This document shows positions 20,883-31,292 of a DNA stretch of 40,874 nucleotides, one piece after another. Source of the stretch: Oscillatoriales cyanobacterium (lineage in GTDB: Bacteria; Cyanobacteriota; Cyanobacteriia; Cyanobacteriales; Microcoleaceae); assembly GCA_004292745.1 (NCBI GenBank), contig RDXH01000223.1:1-40874 (forward strand), in the 5' to 3' direction. Both the position numbers and the translations under genes were made by a program. Position 1 is the first letter of the stretch. Each line of letters begins with the position of its first letter. The notes below the pieces were generated by a model that saw only the letters and a list, made by a program, of their open reading frames with translations, was not told the origin of the DNA and did not search any database.

Positions 20883-23800
20883 ATGACACAAACTCCCGCC
20901 AAACCAACAACAGTACAGTTGCTCAACGCCCTAGAAGAAGCACGTACCAAACTAGAAGCAGTTCAGCAAGCAAAAGAAGAACCGATTGCCATCATTGGCA
21001 TGAGTTGCCGTTTTCCTGGTGCAAAAGATCTAGATTCTTTTTGGCATTTGCTCTCGAATGGTGTGGATGCAATTCAGGAAGTACCTGCTAACCGATGGAA
21101 GATCGATGCCTGTTACGATCCCAATCCAGATGCGCCAGGAAAGATGTCTAGCCGTTATGGTGGCTTTTTATCGGAAGTGGATAAGTTTGACGCTCACTTC
21201 TTTGGGATCTCGCCTCGGGAAGCAATGTCCCTTGACCCACAGCAGCGGCTACTGCTAGAAGTAAGTTTTGAAGCCTTAGAAAATGGCGGTCAGTCATCAG
21301 AAAAGTTATTTGGCACTCCCACTGGCGTATTTATCGCCATTAGTACCTTTGACTATGCTATGCGCCTTTCAGAAGCGCGATCGCAAATCGACGCTCACTT
21401 AGGCACAGGAACCCTTTTGAGTCCAGCAGCAGGACGCTTGTCTTATAGTTTGGGATTGAAAGGAGCAAGTATGGTAGTAGATACAGCTTGTTCTTCCTCC
21501 CTCGTGGCGGTGCATCTGGCGGCAAACAGCTTGCGTAACAAAGAATCCGACCTAGCTTTAGTCGGAGGTGTGAACTTGCTGCTAGGACCAAGCCTCAGCA
21601 TCAATTTCACAAAAGCCCGGATGCTTGCTCCCGATGGTCGTTGTAAAACCTTTGATCAGAGTGCAAATGGGTATGTCCGCAGTGAAGGTTGTGGTGTTGT
21701 TGTTTTGAAGCGCCTTAGTCAAGCCATCCGCGATGGAGACAACGTTTTAGCATTAATTCGAGGTTCCGCCCTCAATCAGGATGGGGCAAGTGGCGGCCTC
21801 ACCGTACCTAGCGGCCCTTCTCAGGAAGCGGTAGTTCGTCAAGCACTGAAAAATGCAGGAGTCAAGCCGAAGGAAGTTAGCTATATTGAAGCGCATGGTA
21901 CAGGCACTTCCTTGGGAGATCCAATTGAAGCAAATGCTTTGGGTAGCCTCTTTAGCGATCGGGAAGAGCCCTTGATTGTAGGCTCAGTTAAAACTAATAT
22001 CGGACACCCAGAAGCAGCGGCTGGTATAGCAGGTTTAATCAAAGTTGTTCTGTCTCTGCAACATAAAGAAATTCCGCCTCACCTGCACTTTGAAAAACCT
22101 AATCCTTACATTGCTTGGGAGCAGCTACCGATCAAAGTGCCCACCGAATTAACCCCTTGGTCAACAGTCAATAAACAACGAATTGCTGGGGTTAGCTCCT
22201 TTGGTTTTAGCGGCACCAATGCTCATATCGTTTTGTCGGAAGCACCAGCGGTTGAACCAAGCAGGGAAGCAGAAACTGTCCCCCTACATCTCCAACTTAG
22301 AGTGGGCTGATGTCTGTTACACAACTAATACTCGGCGGACTCATTTCCACGAACGTTTAGCTGTGGTTGCCGACTCAGTTTCTCAAGCACGGGAAAAATT
22401 ATTAGCTCATCTGGCAGGAGCGGAAACTACTCATTTGTATGGAGGCAGCAAGAGCGAAAGTCAACCTCAAATTGCCTTTCTATTCACAGGTCAAGGTTCC
22501 CAGTATCTAGGGATGGGACGGAAGCTATACGAAACACAACCAACATTTCGGAAATCCCTAGAGCGCTCTCAGGAAATTTTAAATACCATCGGCAATCAGG
22601 AGCGATCGCTACTCTCCATCCTCTACGAAAATGATGACAATTCCCTTTTAGAGCAAACTGCCTACACCCAACCAGCCTTGTTTGCTATAGAGTACGCCCT
22701 AACCGAATTATGGAAGTCTTGGGGCATTGAACCAAGTGCAGTCATCGGTCATAGCGTTGGGGAATATGTCGCGGCTTGCGTAGCAGGGATTTTCTCCTTA
22801 GAAGACGGCTTGAAAATGATTTCAGCCAGAGGCAGTTTAATGCAAAAACTGCCATCCAACGGCGAAATGGTATCGCTATTAGCTTCTCTTGAACAAGTAG
22901 TAGAAGCACTGCAAGGACTTGACTCAGTAAGCATCGCCGCCATCAACGGGCCTAATAGCGTAGTCATTTCTGGTGCAGGGGAAGCAGTACGTCGGGTAGT
23001 GCAGGAATTAGAAAGCAAGGGAATTAAAACTAAGCGATTAAAAGTTTCCCATGCCTTCCATTCAGCATTAATGGAGCCAATGCTGGCAGATTTTCGCCAA
23101 GTAGTGCAAGAGGTAACATTCCACCAACCAAAACTCAACTTTATCTCCAATGTCACGGGCAATTTTGAGCGCGTTTTACCCACAAACCCGGAATATTGGG
23201 TAGATCACGTCCTCAAACCAGTGAAATTTGCCTCTGGAATTGAGACATTACACAGAGAAGGAGTAGAGATATTTGTGGAGATGGGGCCTCAGCCAATATT
23301 GCTGGGGATGGGTCGTCAGTGCTTGCCATTAGGGTATGGAACCTGGCTGCCGACGCTACAGCTAGAGCAAAGCGATTGGCAAGGACTGCTTCAGGCAGTG
23401 GGTCAATTGTATGTACGGGGTGTGGCGATAGATTGGGAGAGCTTCCACCGCGACTCTAGCCACCGCCCAGTGGGAGTACCAACTTATCCTTGGCAGCGAG
23501 AGCGCTACTGGATTGATGCTGCACAAAGACAACCACAGACGGAATCGGGAATGCAGAACGGGCATCATCCTCTACTGGGTCAACGAATTCGGAGTGCAGC
23601 GCTGAAAAATCAACAAATAGTTTTTGAAAGTCAACTCAGCTCAGATTTCCCTGCATATTTAGCGGATCATGCTCTCTATGAGAAAGTCATTTTCCCCACC
23701 GCTGCTTATGTGGAGATAGCGTTAGCAGCAGGAGCGCAAATCTTCGGAGCAGGGTCGCTGGAGAATCATCCACAATTAGTAGTTGAAGAATTTCTGATTG

Positions 23801-26424
23801 AGCAGTCGCTAGTTTTGAATCCTGAAGAAACAGTCTCGGTTCAATTAGTATTAACATCCAACGAATCCGGGTATGAATTTGGGATTTTCAGCCGCAAAAA
23901 CTCAGATAATGTTGATGAGAATGAAACATGGACTCGCCATTCCCAAGGTTATCTTTTGAGTGCCCAAGCTCCGGTGGCAAAAGCGCCGCTAGATTTGGCT
24001 GGTGTTCAGCAAAAAGTTAACCAAGAGATTGAAATCAAGGGCTATTACCAAAAATTCAGCGATTTGGGAGTAGAGTACGGCCCGAACTTCCAAGTAATTG
24101 AGAAGTTGTGGCGTTCTCAGGGTGACTCACCAGAAGTCCTCGGTAAGATTAAATTACCTGAAATGGTAGAGAGTGGTGTAAATGACAGCTTACATCCGCT
24201 GCTGTTGGATGGTTGCTTGCAGCTTTTGGCGGCGGCTCTTGAAGATGGCCCTGATAGCGATACCAAGACTTATTTTCTAGTCGGTTTAGAGCGTCTAAAT
24301 TTCTTCAAGCAGCCTAGTACAAGCATTTGGTGTCACGTTCATCAATCATCAAATCAGGGCAACTCTGGTTTGCTGACTGCTTTCGATTTACATTTGGTTG
24401 ATGAGAATGGAATAGCAGTAGCCGATCTGATTAATTTACAGGTGCGGCGTGCTAATCAAACTGCGCTGCTAGCCAATCAAACAGATGATTGGTTATACAG
24501 AATTGGTTGGGAAGTAAAACCGCGTGTCTTGGCAGAAAGCTCGTCATTTGCTAAGACGAATAACAAAACCTCTAAAGCAGGCAGTTGGCTGATTTTCAGC
24601 GATGGGGGAGAAGTAAGCAACTCCTTAGCTGACCTTCTCAAAAAACAGGGCGATCGCTGTATTTTTGTTTCACAAGGATCATCTTTTTCATTATTAGAGG
24701 GCGATCGCTATCAAATCAACCCCTCCGAACCAAAAGACTTCCAGAACCTACTTTCCGCAATAGTCAAGAAAGAGCAGTCAGTCTGCCGTGGGATAGTTTA
24801 CTTATGGGGTCTCGAGCAAAAGCTAGAGATATCAGATGTGCCAACAACAGCACTGGATCTATGTTCTAGTCTGTTGTATTTGGTTCAAGCATTATCTGCA
24901 ATTCCTCCCCATCATTGGGGCAAAAAGATGCCTCGTTTATCCTTGGTAACTCGTAATGCCCAAGCAGTGACAAAATCCCCCTTACAAGTAGAACAATCGC
25001 CATTGTGGGGCTTAGCCCGCGTCATTGTTTTAGAACATCCCGAACTAGAAACCGTCTGTATCGATCTTTCCTCGCACCAAGTTAATGAGAGCGAAATCCT
25101 GCTCAAAGAAATCCTCTTCCCAGAGCAAGAAGAGCAAGTAGCTTTTCGAGATGGAAAGCGTTATGTCGCTCGATTGAAACGTGCTGATGCTAAAACTATC
25201 ACCCACCTAGCAAAAATTGATTCATCAGGCAGTTACTTAATAACTGGTGGCTTAGGATCATTAGGACTGCAAGTGGCAAATTACCTTGTGGAACAAGGCG
25301 CACGCCACCTACTGCTAGTGGGACGACAAGGAGCAGTATCCCCAGAAGCACAAGCAGGAGTCAAGGAGTTAGAAGACAAAGGGGCGTTGGTGAAGATTGT
25401 CAAAACTGACATTTCTCAACCCGATAGTGTAGCAACGCTAACTGCCGCAACCGATATCCCCTTACGAGGAGTAGTTCACGTCGCAGGTGTTTTAGATGAT
25501 GGGATGGTCAGGGATCAAAACCGGCAGCGATTCTCAAAAGTCATGGCTCCCAAGGTTCAAGGTACTTGGAACTTGCACAAACTGACCAAAGAAATGCCAT
25601 TGGATTTCTTTGTTTGCTTTTCCTCTATGACCTCAGTTATAGGTGCGCTAGGTCAAGGAAATTATTCTGCGGCCAATGCCTTTATGGATGCACTCTGCCA
25701 TCACCGACACGCATTAGGATTGCCCGCTGTCAGCATTAACTGGGGTCCTTGGGCTACTTCTGGGATGGCAACTCGATTGGATGCAAATATTCAAAGTCGT
25801 TGGGAGGCAATAGGTTTTGGAATGATTTCGCCGAGTCAAGGAGCGCATCTATTTGCTAACTTGTTCACCGCCAAAGCACCACAAGTGGGCGCGATGCCAA
25901 TAAACTGGTCGAAATATACGGTAGAAAGTGCGTTCTTCACTGACCTCCGAAAAACTACCGACCAAAAGAAAGAGCAACAAAAAACTGCACCTAACTTCCT
26001 GGAAACGGTAAAGGCTGCTGAAAAAGAGCAACGCCAGGCACTTTTAGTGGCTCACATCCAATCTCAAGTATCCAAAGTCTTGGGCTACCAGAAAGATCGC
26101 GTATTCTCTGTTTCGGAAGGGTTTTTTGACTTAGGAATGAGTTCTCTGACATCTGTAGAATTGAGAAACAATTTGCAAAATAGCTTAGGCTGTCGTTTGC
26201 CCGCTACGCTAACTTTTGATTATCCAACTGTTAAAAAGTTGGTTGATTATCTGATGGCGGAGTTCATAGAAGAGGCTGATGAAGATGAGGATGTAGATGT
26301 CTCCGAGCAGTCTTTCCAAATAAATAGTAAAGCCCTTACATTCCAACCCCTAGAGGAAAATGATGATGCCGATGAAATTGCAAGACAATTTGCAGAACAA
26401 TTAGGTATGCAATGGGTTAACTAG
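20883..26424 (+). CDS. anaF: AnaF-like modular type I polyketide synthase, KS-AT-DH-KR-ACP, frameshifted by a deletion
   Basis: The KS is in the first frame (20883-22310), with Cys203 in DTACSSS, His338 and His375. It ends prematurely just after the KS. AT, DH, KR and ACP continue in the +1 frame from about 22285 to 26424: AT GHSVGE at 22747-22764, HAFHSALM, DH His at 23668 and Asp at 24208, KR GGLGSLG at 25246, ACP Ser at 26143. Compared with anaG, about 77 nt of the KS-AT linker are missing. The DH motif reads H-x3-E-x4-P rather than H-x3-G-x4-P, and the carrier motif reads GMSSL rather than GMDSL. As written, translation would give a lone KS; the rest lacks a good start (only a TTG at 22183). 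It may be a pseudogene or an assembly artefact caused by anaF/anaG similarity. Confidence 0.87.
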
Positions 26425-26552
26425 ATGAACCCAAATCTAGATACTCATCGTTTAGATGAGTATCTAGATGATTGAAAATAATGAACAGCGCTATGTTCAG
26501 ATAAATTCAATGAATGCAGAAGAATTAGGCAACATATAATGGGGTTAATCAG
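26425..26552. other. anaF-anaG gap with hairpin and duplicated anaG start
   Basis: A 16-codon ORF starts immediately after the anaF stop. It spans a strong hairpin, and 26466-26490 repeats the beginning of anaG (gaacagcgctatgttca against gaacaacgctatgttca). The gap probably arose from a duplicated start region. Confidence 0.65.
26435..26469. promoter_or_regulatory. Perfect 15-bp hairpin between anaF and anaG
   Basis: The arms atctagatactcatc and gatgagtatctagat are perfect reverse complements with the 5-nt loop gttta. No U-tract follows, so it may be an mRNA processing or stability element rather than a terminator. Confidence 0.7.
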
Positions 26553-29500
26553 ATGAGTGAAAGTAATGAACAACGCTATGTTCAATTGATGAAGGTAGCG
26601 TCGCAAAAAATAGCCGATTTACAAGCTGAAGTTGAGCGATTAAAGCAGAAAGAACGCGAACCGATCGCCATTGTTGGTATGAGTTGTCGGTTGGCAGAAG
26701 CCGATAATCCTGAAGCATTTTGGGAATTACTTTCCAATGGTGTAGATGCCATTCGAGAAGCCCCAAAGGGTCATCATTCATATCTAGATCCCTATTACGA
26801 TCCAGATCCAGATATGCCAGGCAAGGTGTATATGCGGCGTGCAGGATTTCTCAACCAATCTCCCAAAGATTTTGATGCTAGTTTTTTCGGGATTTCCGCC
26901 AGAGAAGCAGCAAGTTTAGATCCCCAGCATAGACTGGTGATGGAAGTAGCTTGGGAAGCCTTAGAAAACGCTGGATTTGTCCCCGAAAAATTGGCAGGCA
27001 GCCAGACAGGTGTTTTTATTGGGATATGTGCCAATGACTACGTTTGGCAACTTGTCAAACAAGACCCTGTAGAAACAGATTTCTACATAGGATCGGGGAA
27101 CGCCTATAGCCCAGTGGCAGGTCGCCTTTCTTACTTCTTCGACTTTACAGGTCCTTGTCTCGCCGTTGATACCGGCTGTGCTTCTTCATTGGCTGCAATT
27201 CACTTAGCAGTTGTCAATTTGCGAAGGGGAGATTGCAACATGGCACTGGCTGGAGGCGTACAGCGATATGTCTCGCCGGAATATTGGCTCAACCTTTGCA
27301 AATCCCGAATGCTGTCTCCAGATGGTCGTTGCAAAACTTTTGCGGCAGGAGCAAATGGTTATGCTCGCGGCGAAGGTTGTGGCATCATCGTTCTCAAACG
27401 TCTTTCAGATGCAGTAGCTGATGGTGACAATATTCTGGCCTTAATTAGAGGCACAGCCCATGGGCAAGATGGACGAACCAGCGGGCTCACTGTACCTAGC
27501 GGTTCTTCTCAGCAAAATGTGATTCGCAGAGCGCTTGCCAATGCAGGTATTAAGCCCAAAGATGTCAATTATATTGAGGCTCATGGTACAGGTACTTCTC
27601 TGGGAGACCCAATTGAAGCAAATGCTTTGATAAAGGTCTTTCGCCAACGAGAAGAACCTTTGATCTTAGGTTCTGCGAAAACTAATATCGGACACTTGGA
27701 AGGAGCCGCAGGCGTAGCAGGTTTGATCAAAATCGTTCTCTCGTTACAAAATGAGCTGATTCCACAACACCTACACTTCAAAGAGCCTAGCCCTTATATT
27801 GCTTGGGATGAGATGCCAATAAAAGTGGCAAGCGAACAGATACCCTGGCCAGCAACAGATAAAACTAGGTTTGCTGGAGTTAGTTCCTTTGGTTTTACGG
27901 GCATCAATGTCCATGCTGTTCTTTCAGAAGCACCACCAGTAGCAGCAAAAAGTGAGGCAGAAACTTGGAAGCGCCCCCTACACCTGCTCACTCTTAGTGC
28001 CAAAACTAAACCCGCACTCGAACAGATGGTTCGTAACTACGAGAAGCACTTAGCTACCCATCCCAACTTAGAGTGGGCTGATGTCTGTTACACAACTAAT
28101 ACTCGGCGCACTCATTTCCACGAACGTTTAGCTGTGGTTGCTGACTCAGTTTCTCAAGCATGGGAAAAATTATTAGCTAATTTAGCAGGAGCAGAAAACA
28201 CCAATCTGTTTAAAGGTAGCAAGAGCGAAAGTCAAACTCAAATCGCTTTTCTATTCACAGGTCAAGGTTCCCAGTATGTAGGTATGGGACGGGAGCTATA
28301 CGAAACACAACCAATTTTTCGTCAGGCTTTAGACCGCTGTCAGGAAATTTTAAATGCCATTGGGAAGCAGGAAAAATCGTTACTCTCCGTCCTGTACCAA
28401 AGCGCTGACAGTTCACTCCTAGAGCAAACCGCTTATACCCAGCCAGCACTATTTGCCTTAGAGTACGCCCTAGCCTCTATGTGGAAATCTTGGGGTTTAG
28501 AACCAACCGTAGTCATCGGTCATAGTGTCGGGGAATATGTAGCAGCTTGCATAGCGGGGATTTTCTCCTTAGAAGACGGATTAAAAATGATTGCTGCCAG
28601 AGGGCAGTTGATGCAAAAACTGCCATCTAACGGAGAAATGGTATCCCTGTTAGCTTCGGTTGAACAAGTGGCAGAAGCAATTAAAGATACGAACTTAGTA
28701 AGCATCGCGGCTATCAACGGGCCTGAAAGCGTCGTCATTTCTGGGGAAGGGGAAGCGGTACGTCGAGTAGTGCAGGAGTTAGAACACAAGGGAATTAAGA
28801 CTAAGCGCTTAAAGGTTTCCCATGCCTTCCATTCAGCTTTAATGAAGCCAATGCTGGCTGAGTTTAGCCAGGTGGTGCAAGAGGTGACATTCCACCAACC
28901 CAAAGTCAATTTTATCTCCAATGTCACGGGCAATTTTGAGCCTGTTTTACCCGCAGACCCGGAATATTGGGTAGATCATGTGGTTAAACCAGTGAGATTT
29001 GCCGACGGTGTGGAGACATTGCACAGAGAAGGAGTAGAGATATTTGTGGAGATGGGGCCCCAGCCAATATTGCTGGGTATGGCACGTCATTGTTTACCAT
29101 CTGAGTATGGAACATGGCTGCCGACGCTACAGCGAGAGCAAAGCGATTGGCAAGGCGTGCTTCAGGCTGTAGGTCAATTGTATGTGCAGGGTGTGGCAAT
29201 TGATTGGGACGGTTTCCATCGCGACTATGGCCACCGCCAAGTGGGAGTGCCAACTTATCCTTGGCAGCGAGAGCGCTACTGGATTGATGTGACACATACA
29301 CAACCTCTGACGCAATCTGGCACCCAGAGCGTTGCCCATTCGCTCGGTCAACCATCACCTCAGCAGCCCACTGGCAAAGATTTTGCCGATCAGGTGGTGT
29401 GGGAACCACAAGATAAACCTTTGATAGCTGGTATTCTCGAAAAGAAAGAGGGAGAAGGAACTTCACTCAATTTGGTCGAACAGTTAAAGGCAACTGAGAA

Positions 29501-29771
29501 AGAGCAACGTAAAGCACTGTTAATTGCTCATATTCAATCTCTATTGTCTCAGGTTTTGGGAGATAAACATGATAGGACTTTCTCCCTATCACAAGAATTT
29601 TTCGACTTAGGAATGGATTCTATGACATCCCTAGAGCTAAGAAATCGCTTGCAAAACTTGATAGGCATCCCATTGTCATCAACTTTGTTTTATAAATATC
29701 CAACAGCAGAGGCATTAGTTCATTATTTGATTCAAGATGTGCTTGCTACTTTTGTCAGCTTTGATGATTAA
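26553..29771 (+). CDS. anaG: AnaG-like type I polyketide synthase, KS-AT-ACP without methyltransferase
   Basis: A 1072-residue last extension module. After a coiled N-terminal docking-like helix (VQLMKVASQKIADLQAEVER) come KS (Cys209 in DTGCASS; EAHGTGT; TNIGHLEG) and malonyl-type AT (Ser658 in GHSVGE; HAFHSALM). After about 80 residues of linker comes the ACP (Ser1023 in GMDSM). No thioesterase is fused. From memory, AnaG of homoanatoxin producers is KS-AT-C-methyltransferase-ACP; here the AT-ACP linker is far too short for a methyltransferase, so the product should be the non-methylated toxin series. The frame is intact, unlike anaE and anaF. The AT half is nearly identical to that of anaF. 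Confidence 0.9.
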   Translation: MSESNEQRYVQLMKVASQKIADLQAEVERLKQKEREPIAIVGMSCRLAEADNPEAFWELLSNGVDAIREAPKGHHSYLDPYYDPDPDMPGKVYMRRAGFLNQSPKDFDASFFGISAREAASLDPQHRLVMEVAWEALENAGFVPEKLAGSQTGVFIGICANDYVWQLVKQDPVETDFYIGSGNAYSPVAGRLSYFFDFTGPCLAVDTGCASSLAAIHLAVVNLRRGDCNMALAGGVQRYVSPEYWLNLCKSRMLSPDGRCKTFAAGANGYARGEGCGIIVLKRLSDAVADGDNILALIRGTAHGQDGRTSGLTVPSGSSQQNVIRRALANAGIKPKDVNYIEAHGTGTSLGDPIEANALIKVFRQREEPLILGSAKTNIGHLEGAAGVAGLIKIVLSLQNELIPQHLHFKEPSPYIAWDEMPIKVASEQIPWPATDKTRFAGVSSFGFTGINVHAVLSEAPPVAAKSEAETWKRPLHLLTLSAKTKPALEQMVRNYEKHLATHPNLEWADVCYTTNTRRTHFHERLAVVADSVSQAWEKLLANLAGAENTNLFKGSKSESQTQIAFLFTGQGSQYVGMGRELYETQPIFRQALDRCQEILNAIGKQEKSLLSVLYQSADSSLLEQTAYTQPALFALEYALASMWKSWGLEPTVVIGHSVGEYVAACIAGIFSLEDGLKMIAARGQLMQKLPSNGEMVSLLASVEQVAEAIKDTNLVSIAAINGPESVVISGEGEAVRRVVQELEHKGIKTKRLKVSHAFHSALMKPMLAEFSQVVQEVTFHQPKVNFISNVTGNFEPVLPADPEYWVDHVVKPVRFADGVETLHREGVEIFVEMGPQPILLGMARHCLPSEYGTWLPTLQREQSDWQGVLQAVGQLYVQGVAIDWDGFHRDYGHRQVGVPTYPWQRERYWIDVTHTQPLTQSGTQSVAHSLGQPSPQQPTGKDFADQVVWEPQDKPLIAGILEKKEGEGTSLNLVEQLKATEKEQRKALLIAHIQSLLSQVLGDKHDRTFSLSQEFFDLGMDSMTSLELRNRLQNLIGIPLSSTLFYKYPTAEALVHYLIQDVLATFVSFDD

Positions 29772-29787
29772 TAGGGGTTAAGGTGCT

Positions 29788-29807
29788 CCCCGGAGTCGCT
29801 TCCGGGG
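29788..29807. terminator. GC hairpin after anaG
   Basis: ccccgga and tccgggg form a 7-bp GC stem with a six-nt loop 17 bp downstream of the anaG stop. There is no T-run, so termination is only possible, not certain. Confidence 0.45.
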
Positions 29808-29977
29808 CAGTGTCAAGCTTAGGGAATGAACATTAGTTATAAGCGACATCAATTCCCTTCCGGAACCATCTTCACTCTCAGCTATCGAGACCTTCAGAAT
29901 AAGCGTGATTTCGGATTGGTTTTTGATGTCATGTGCATTGACACAAACTCAATATTAATCCTATTTACGATAGCATC

Positions 29978-30524
29978 ATGGTTATAAAATCGGATCAATC
30001 CAATCCTTCAATAAAGCACAACCTCATTCAGATCAGAACTGCATCAGCTTCTGATCTGAGATATATTAATGCTGCAATGGTTCTAGCCTTTAGCAACGAT
30101 CCTATAGTACGCTGGCTTTATCCTGAACCTGATCGATATCTGACTTATTACCCCCGCATTGTTGAAGCATATATTAACCACTCTTTAGTCCACCAGACTT
30201 GTTATTATGTTGATGGTTATGGCGGTGCAGCGCACTGGATTCCGCCAGGGGCATCCATGTCACCCCAGTCAAACTCACTGGTATCTGGCAATGATTGGCG
30301 TGGAGCCAACTCAACAGGGTAAAGGCTTTGGTTCAGCCCTATTGCAGCATATGCTCAGCCAGTGCGATCGCGATCGTATTCCTGCCTATCTTGAAGCCTC
30401 TAGCCCCCAAAACATCGCATTCTACAAACAGCACGGCTTTGAGTTAATTAGCCCGTCGGTTCAAGTTGGTTCATCCCCAATACTTTCTCCAATGATTCGT
30501 CCAGTCAGGGTTGGAATCAATTGA
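29978..30524 (+). pseudogene. GNAT-family N-acetyltransferase remnant
   Basis: The first frame (29978-30322) has a GNAT N-terminus (IRTASASDLRYINAAMVLAF). The acetyl-CoA site PTQQGKGFGSALLQHML and the C-terminal NIAFYKQHGFELISP are in another frame that ends at 30524. The region between PPGA and HPSQTHWY is shorter than in intact relatives I recall, so a deletion with frameshift fits best. The product would have acetylated a small molecule or protein terminus. It lies in a remnant zone between anaG and the anaJ-like gene. Confidence 0.75.
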
Positions 30525-30904
30525 GCTTGCAAGGAGCCACTCCTGGGGGAATAACACAGGGACTTGTCCTAGTTATCCTCAGTTTTGCAGGCTTTGACAG
30601 TGCAACAGCTTTGGGTGATGAAGCAAAAAACCCCCTAATGAAACCAATAGATGTGCTATTCGCTATTTTAGCAGTTAGTTTTATGATCCTTCCCTTTATT
30701 GGCATAATTGGAATTCCTGGTAGTAGTCTATTTCCAGTTCCAGACTTTCCTCAAAATATTTTACCTTACTTGGTCTTAATGTACTTCATGGCTGGGTTTG
30801 GATGGTTCCTTGTCCAAAAGAAACGTTATTCCAAAATCGTAGAAAACATGAATAATTCTATTGAGGAAATTCATACCAGGTTTAGTGATGAGGAAAATCT
30901 TTAA
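30521..30904 (+). pseudogene. Amino-acid permease (APC family) remnant
   Basis: The only in-frame start is a TTG that overlaps the GNAT stop. The 127 codons contain the APC-family consensus SFAGFDSATALGDEAKNPL, one helix, and then jump to ILPYLVLMYFMAGFGWFLV, which resembles the last helix of such permeases. The N-terminal helices and an internal block are missing, so it cannot be a working transporter. Confidence 0.7.
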
Positions 30905-31066
30905 CTAAGCAGTAAAACACCCCCGAAACCGTGTATTAGCATCAGAGAGTGGGTAGTCCCACCTCTTCATCACTCCTTTTATTTTGTAATGTAGAAGTCA
31001 GATGCGATCGCGATTGCCTCAATCACGATCTAATTCTGTAGATATTCTATAGTTTTCTCTAACTGC
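30905..31066. other. Intergenic DNA before the anaK-like stub
   Basis: AT-rich DNA without a gene, containing one HIP1-like site. No promoter could be assigned with confidence. Confidence 0.4.
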
Positions 31067-31198
31067 TAGGAAAATTAGCCACATCCAGATAAAATTAAAT
31101 TGGTGAAGCTAGTTGGACAAAAATAAACAACGTCATTGCGTTGGCGTTACAGTTTAGGCTATAAAATTAACTCCGTAAGGAGAATCATATAAACAGGA
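31067..31198 (+). repeat. 132-bp direct repeat, copy 1 (leader of the truncated anaK-like gene)
   Basis: It matches 31290-31421 with 7 mismatches and no gaps. It ends in aaacagga, a ribosome-site-like sequence 7 nt before the ATG of the reductase stub. Confidence 0.93.
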
Positions 31199-31205
31199 CT
31201 TTTTT

Positions 31206-31292
31206 ATGAAAATTGGTATTGTTGGCAGCGGGAAGATTGGCGGCCCACTAGGAAGGCTCTGGGCACAGTCGGGGCATAACGTATTCTTTTAG
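31206..31292 (+). pseudogene. N-terminal stub of an F420-dependent NADP reductase-like gene (anaK-like)
   Basis: The frame has 28 codons. It begins MKIGIVGSGKIGGPLGRLW, a textbook Rossmann GxGxxG start of the NADPH-dependent F420 reductase family, then stops at TAG 31290-31292. The stop is created exactly where the second 132-bp repeat begins. Intact relatives have roughly 200 residues. From memory, dihydroanatoxin-a clusters contain a gene called anaK for a reductase of this type, so this is probably its remnant. It still has a ribosome-binding site but cannot give a working enzyme. Confidence 0.72.

Noticed and set aside
22749-23183. 144-codon minus-strand frame inside anaF (with an anaG twin at 28520-28933)
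   Set aside because: The two frames resemble each other only because the sense strands encode similar AT domains.
28984-29466. 160-codon minus-strand frame inside anaG
   Set aside because: It lies wholly inside the AT/linker coding region of anaG in the opposite strand and has no domain-like features; a shadow frame.
11267-29771. Recent import of the cluster from a non-cyanobacterial donor
   Set aside because: HIP1 octamers (gcgatcgc) occur inside several ana genes, for example near 12475, 16554, 18226, 22602 and 24652, consistent with long residence in cyanobacteria.
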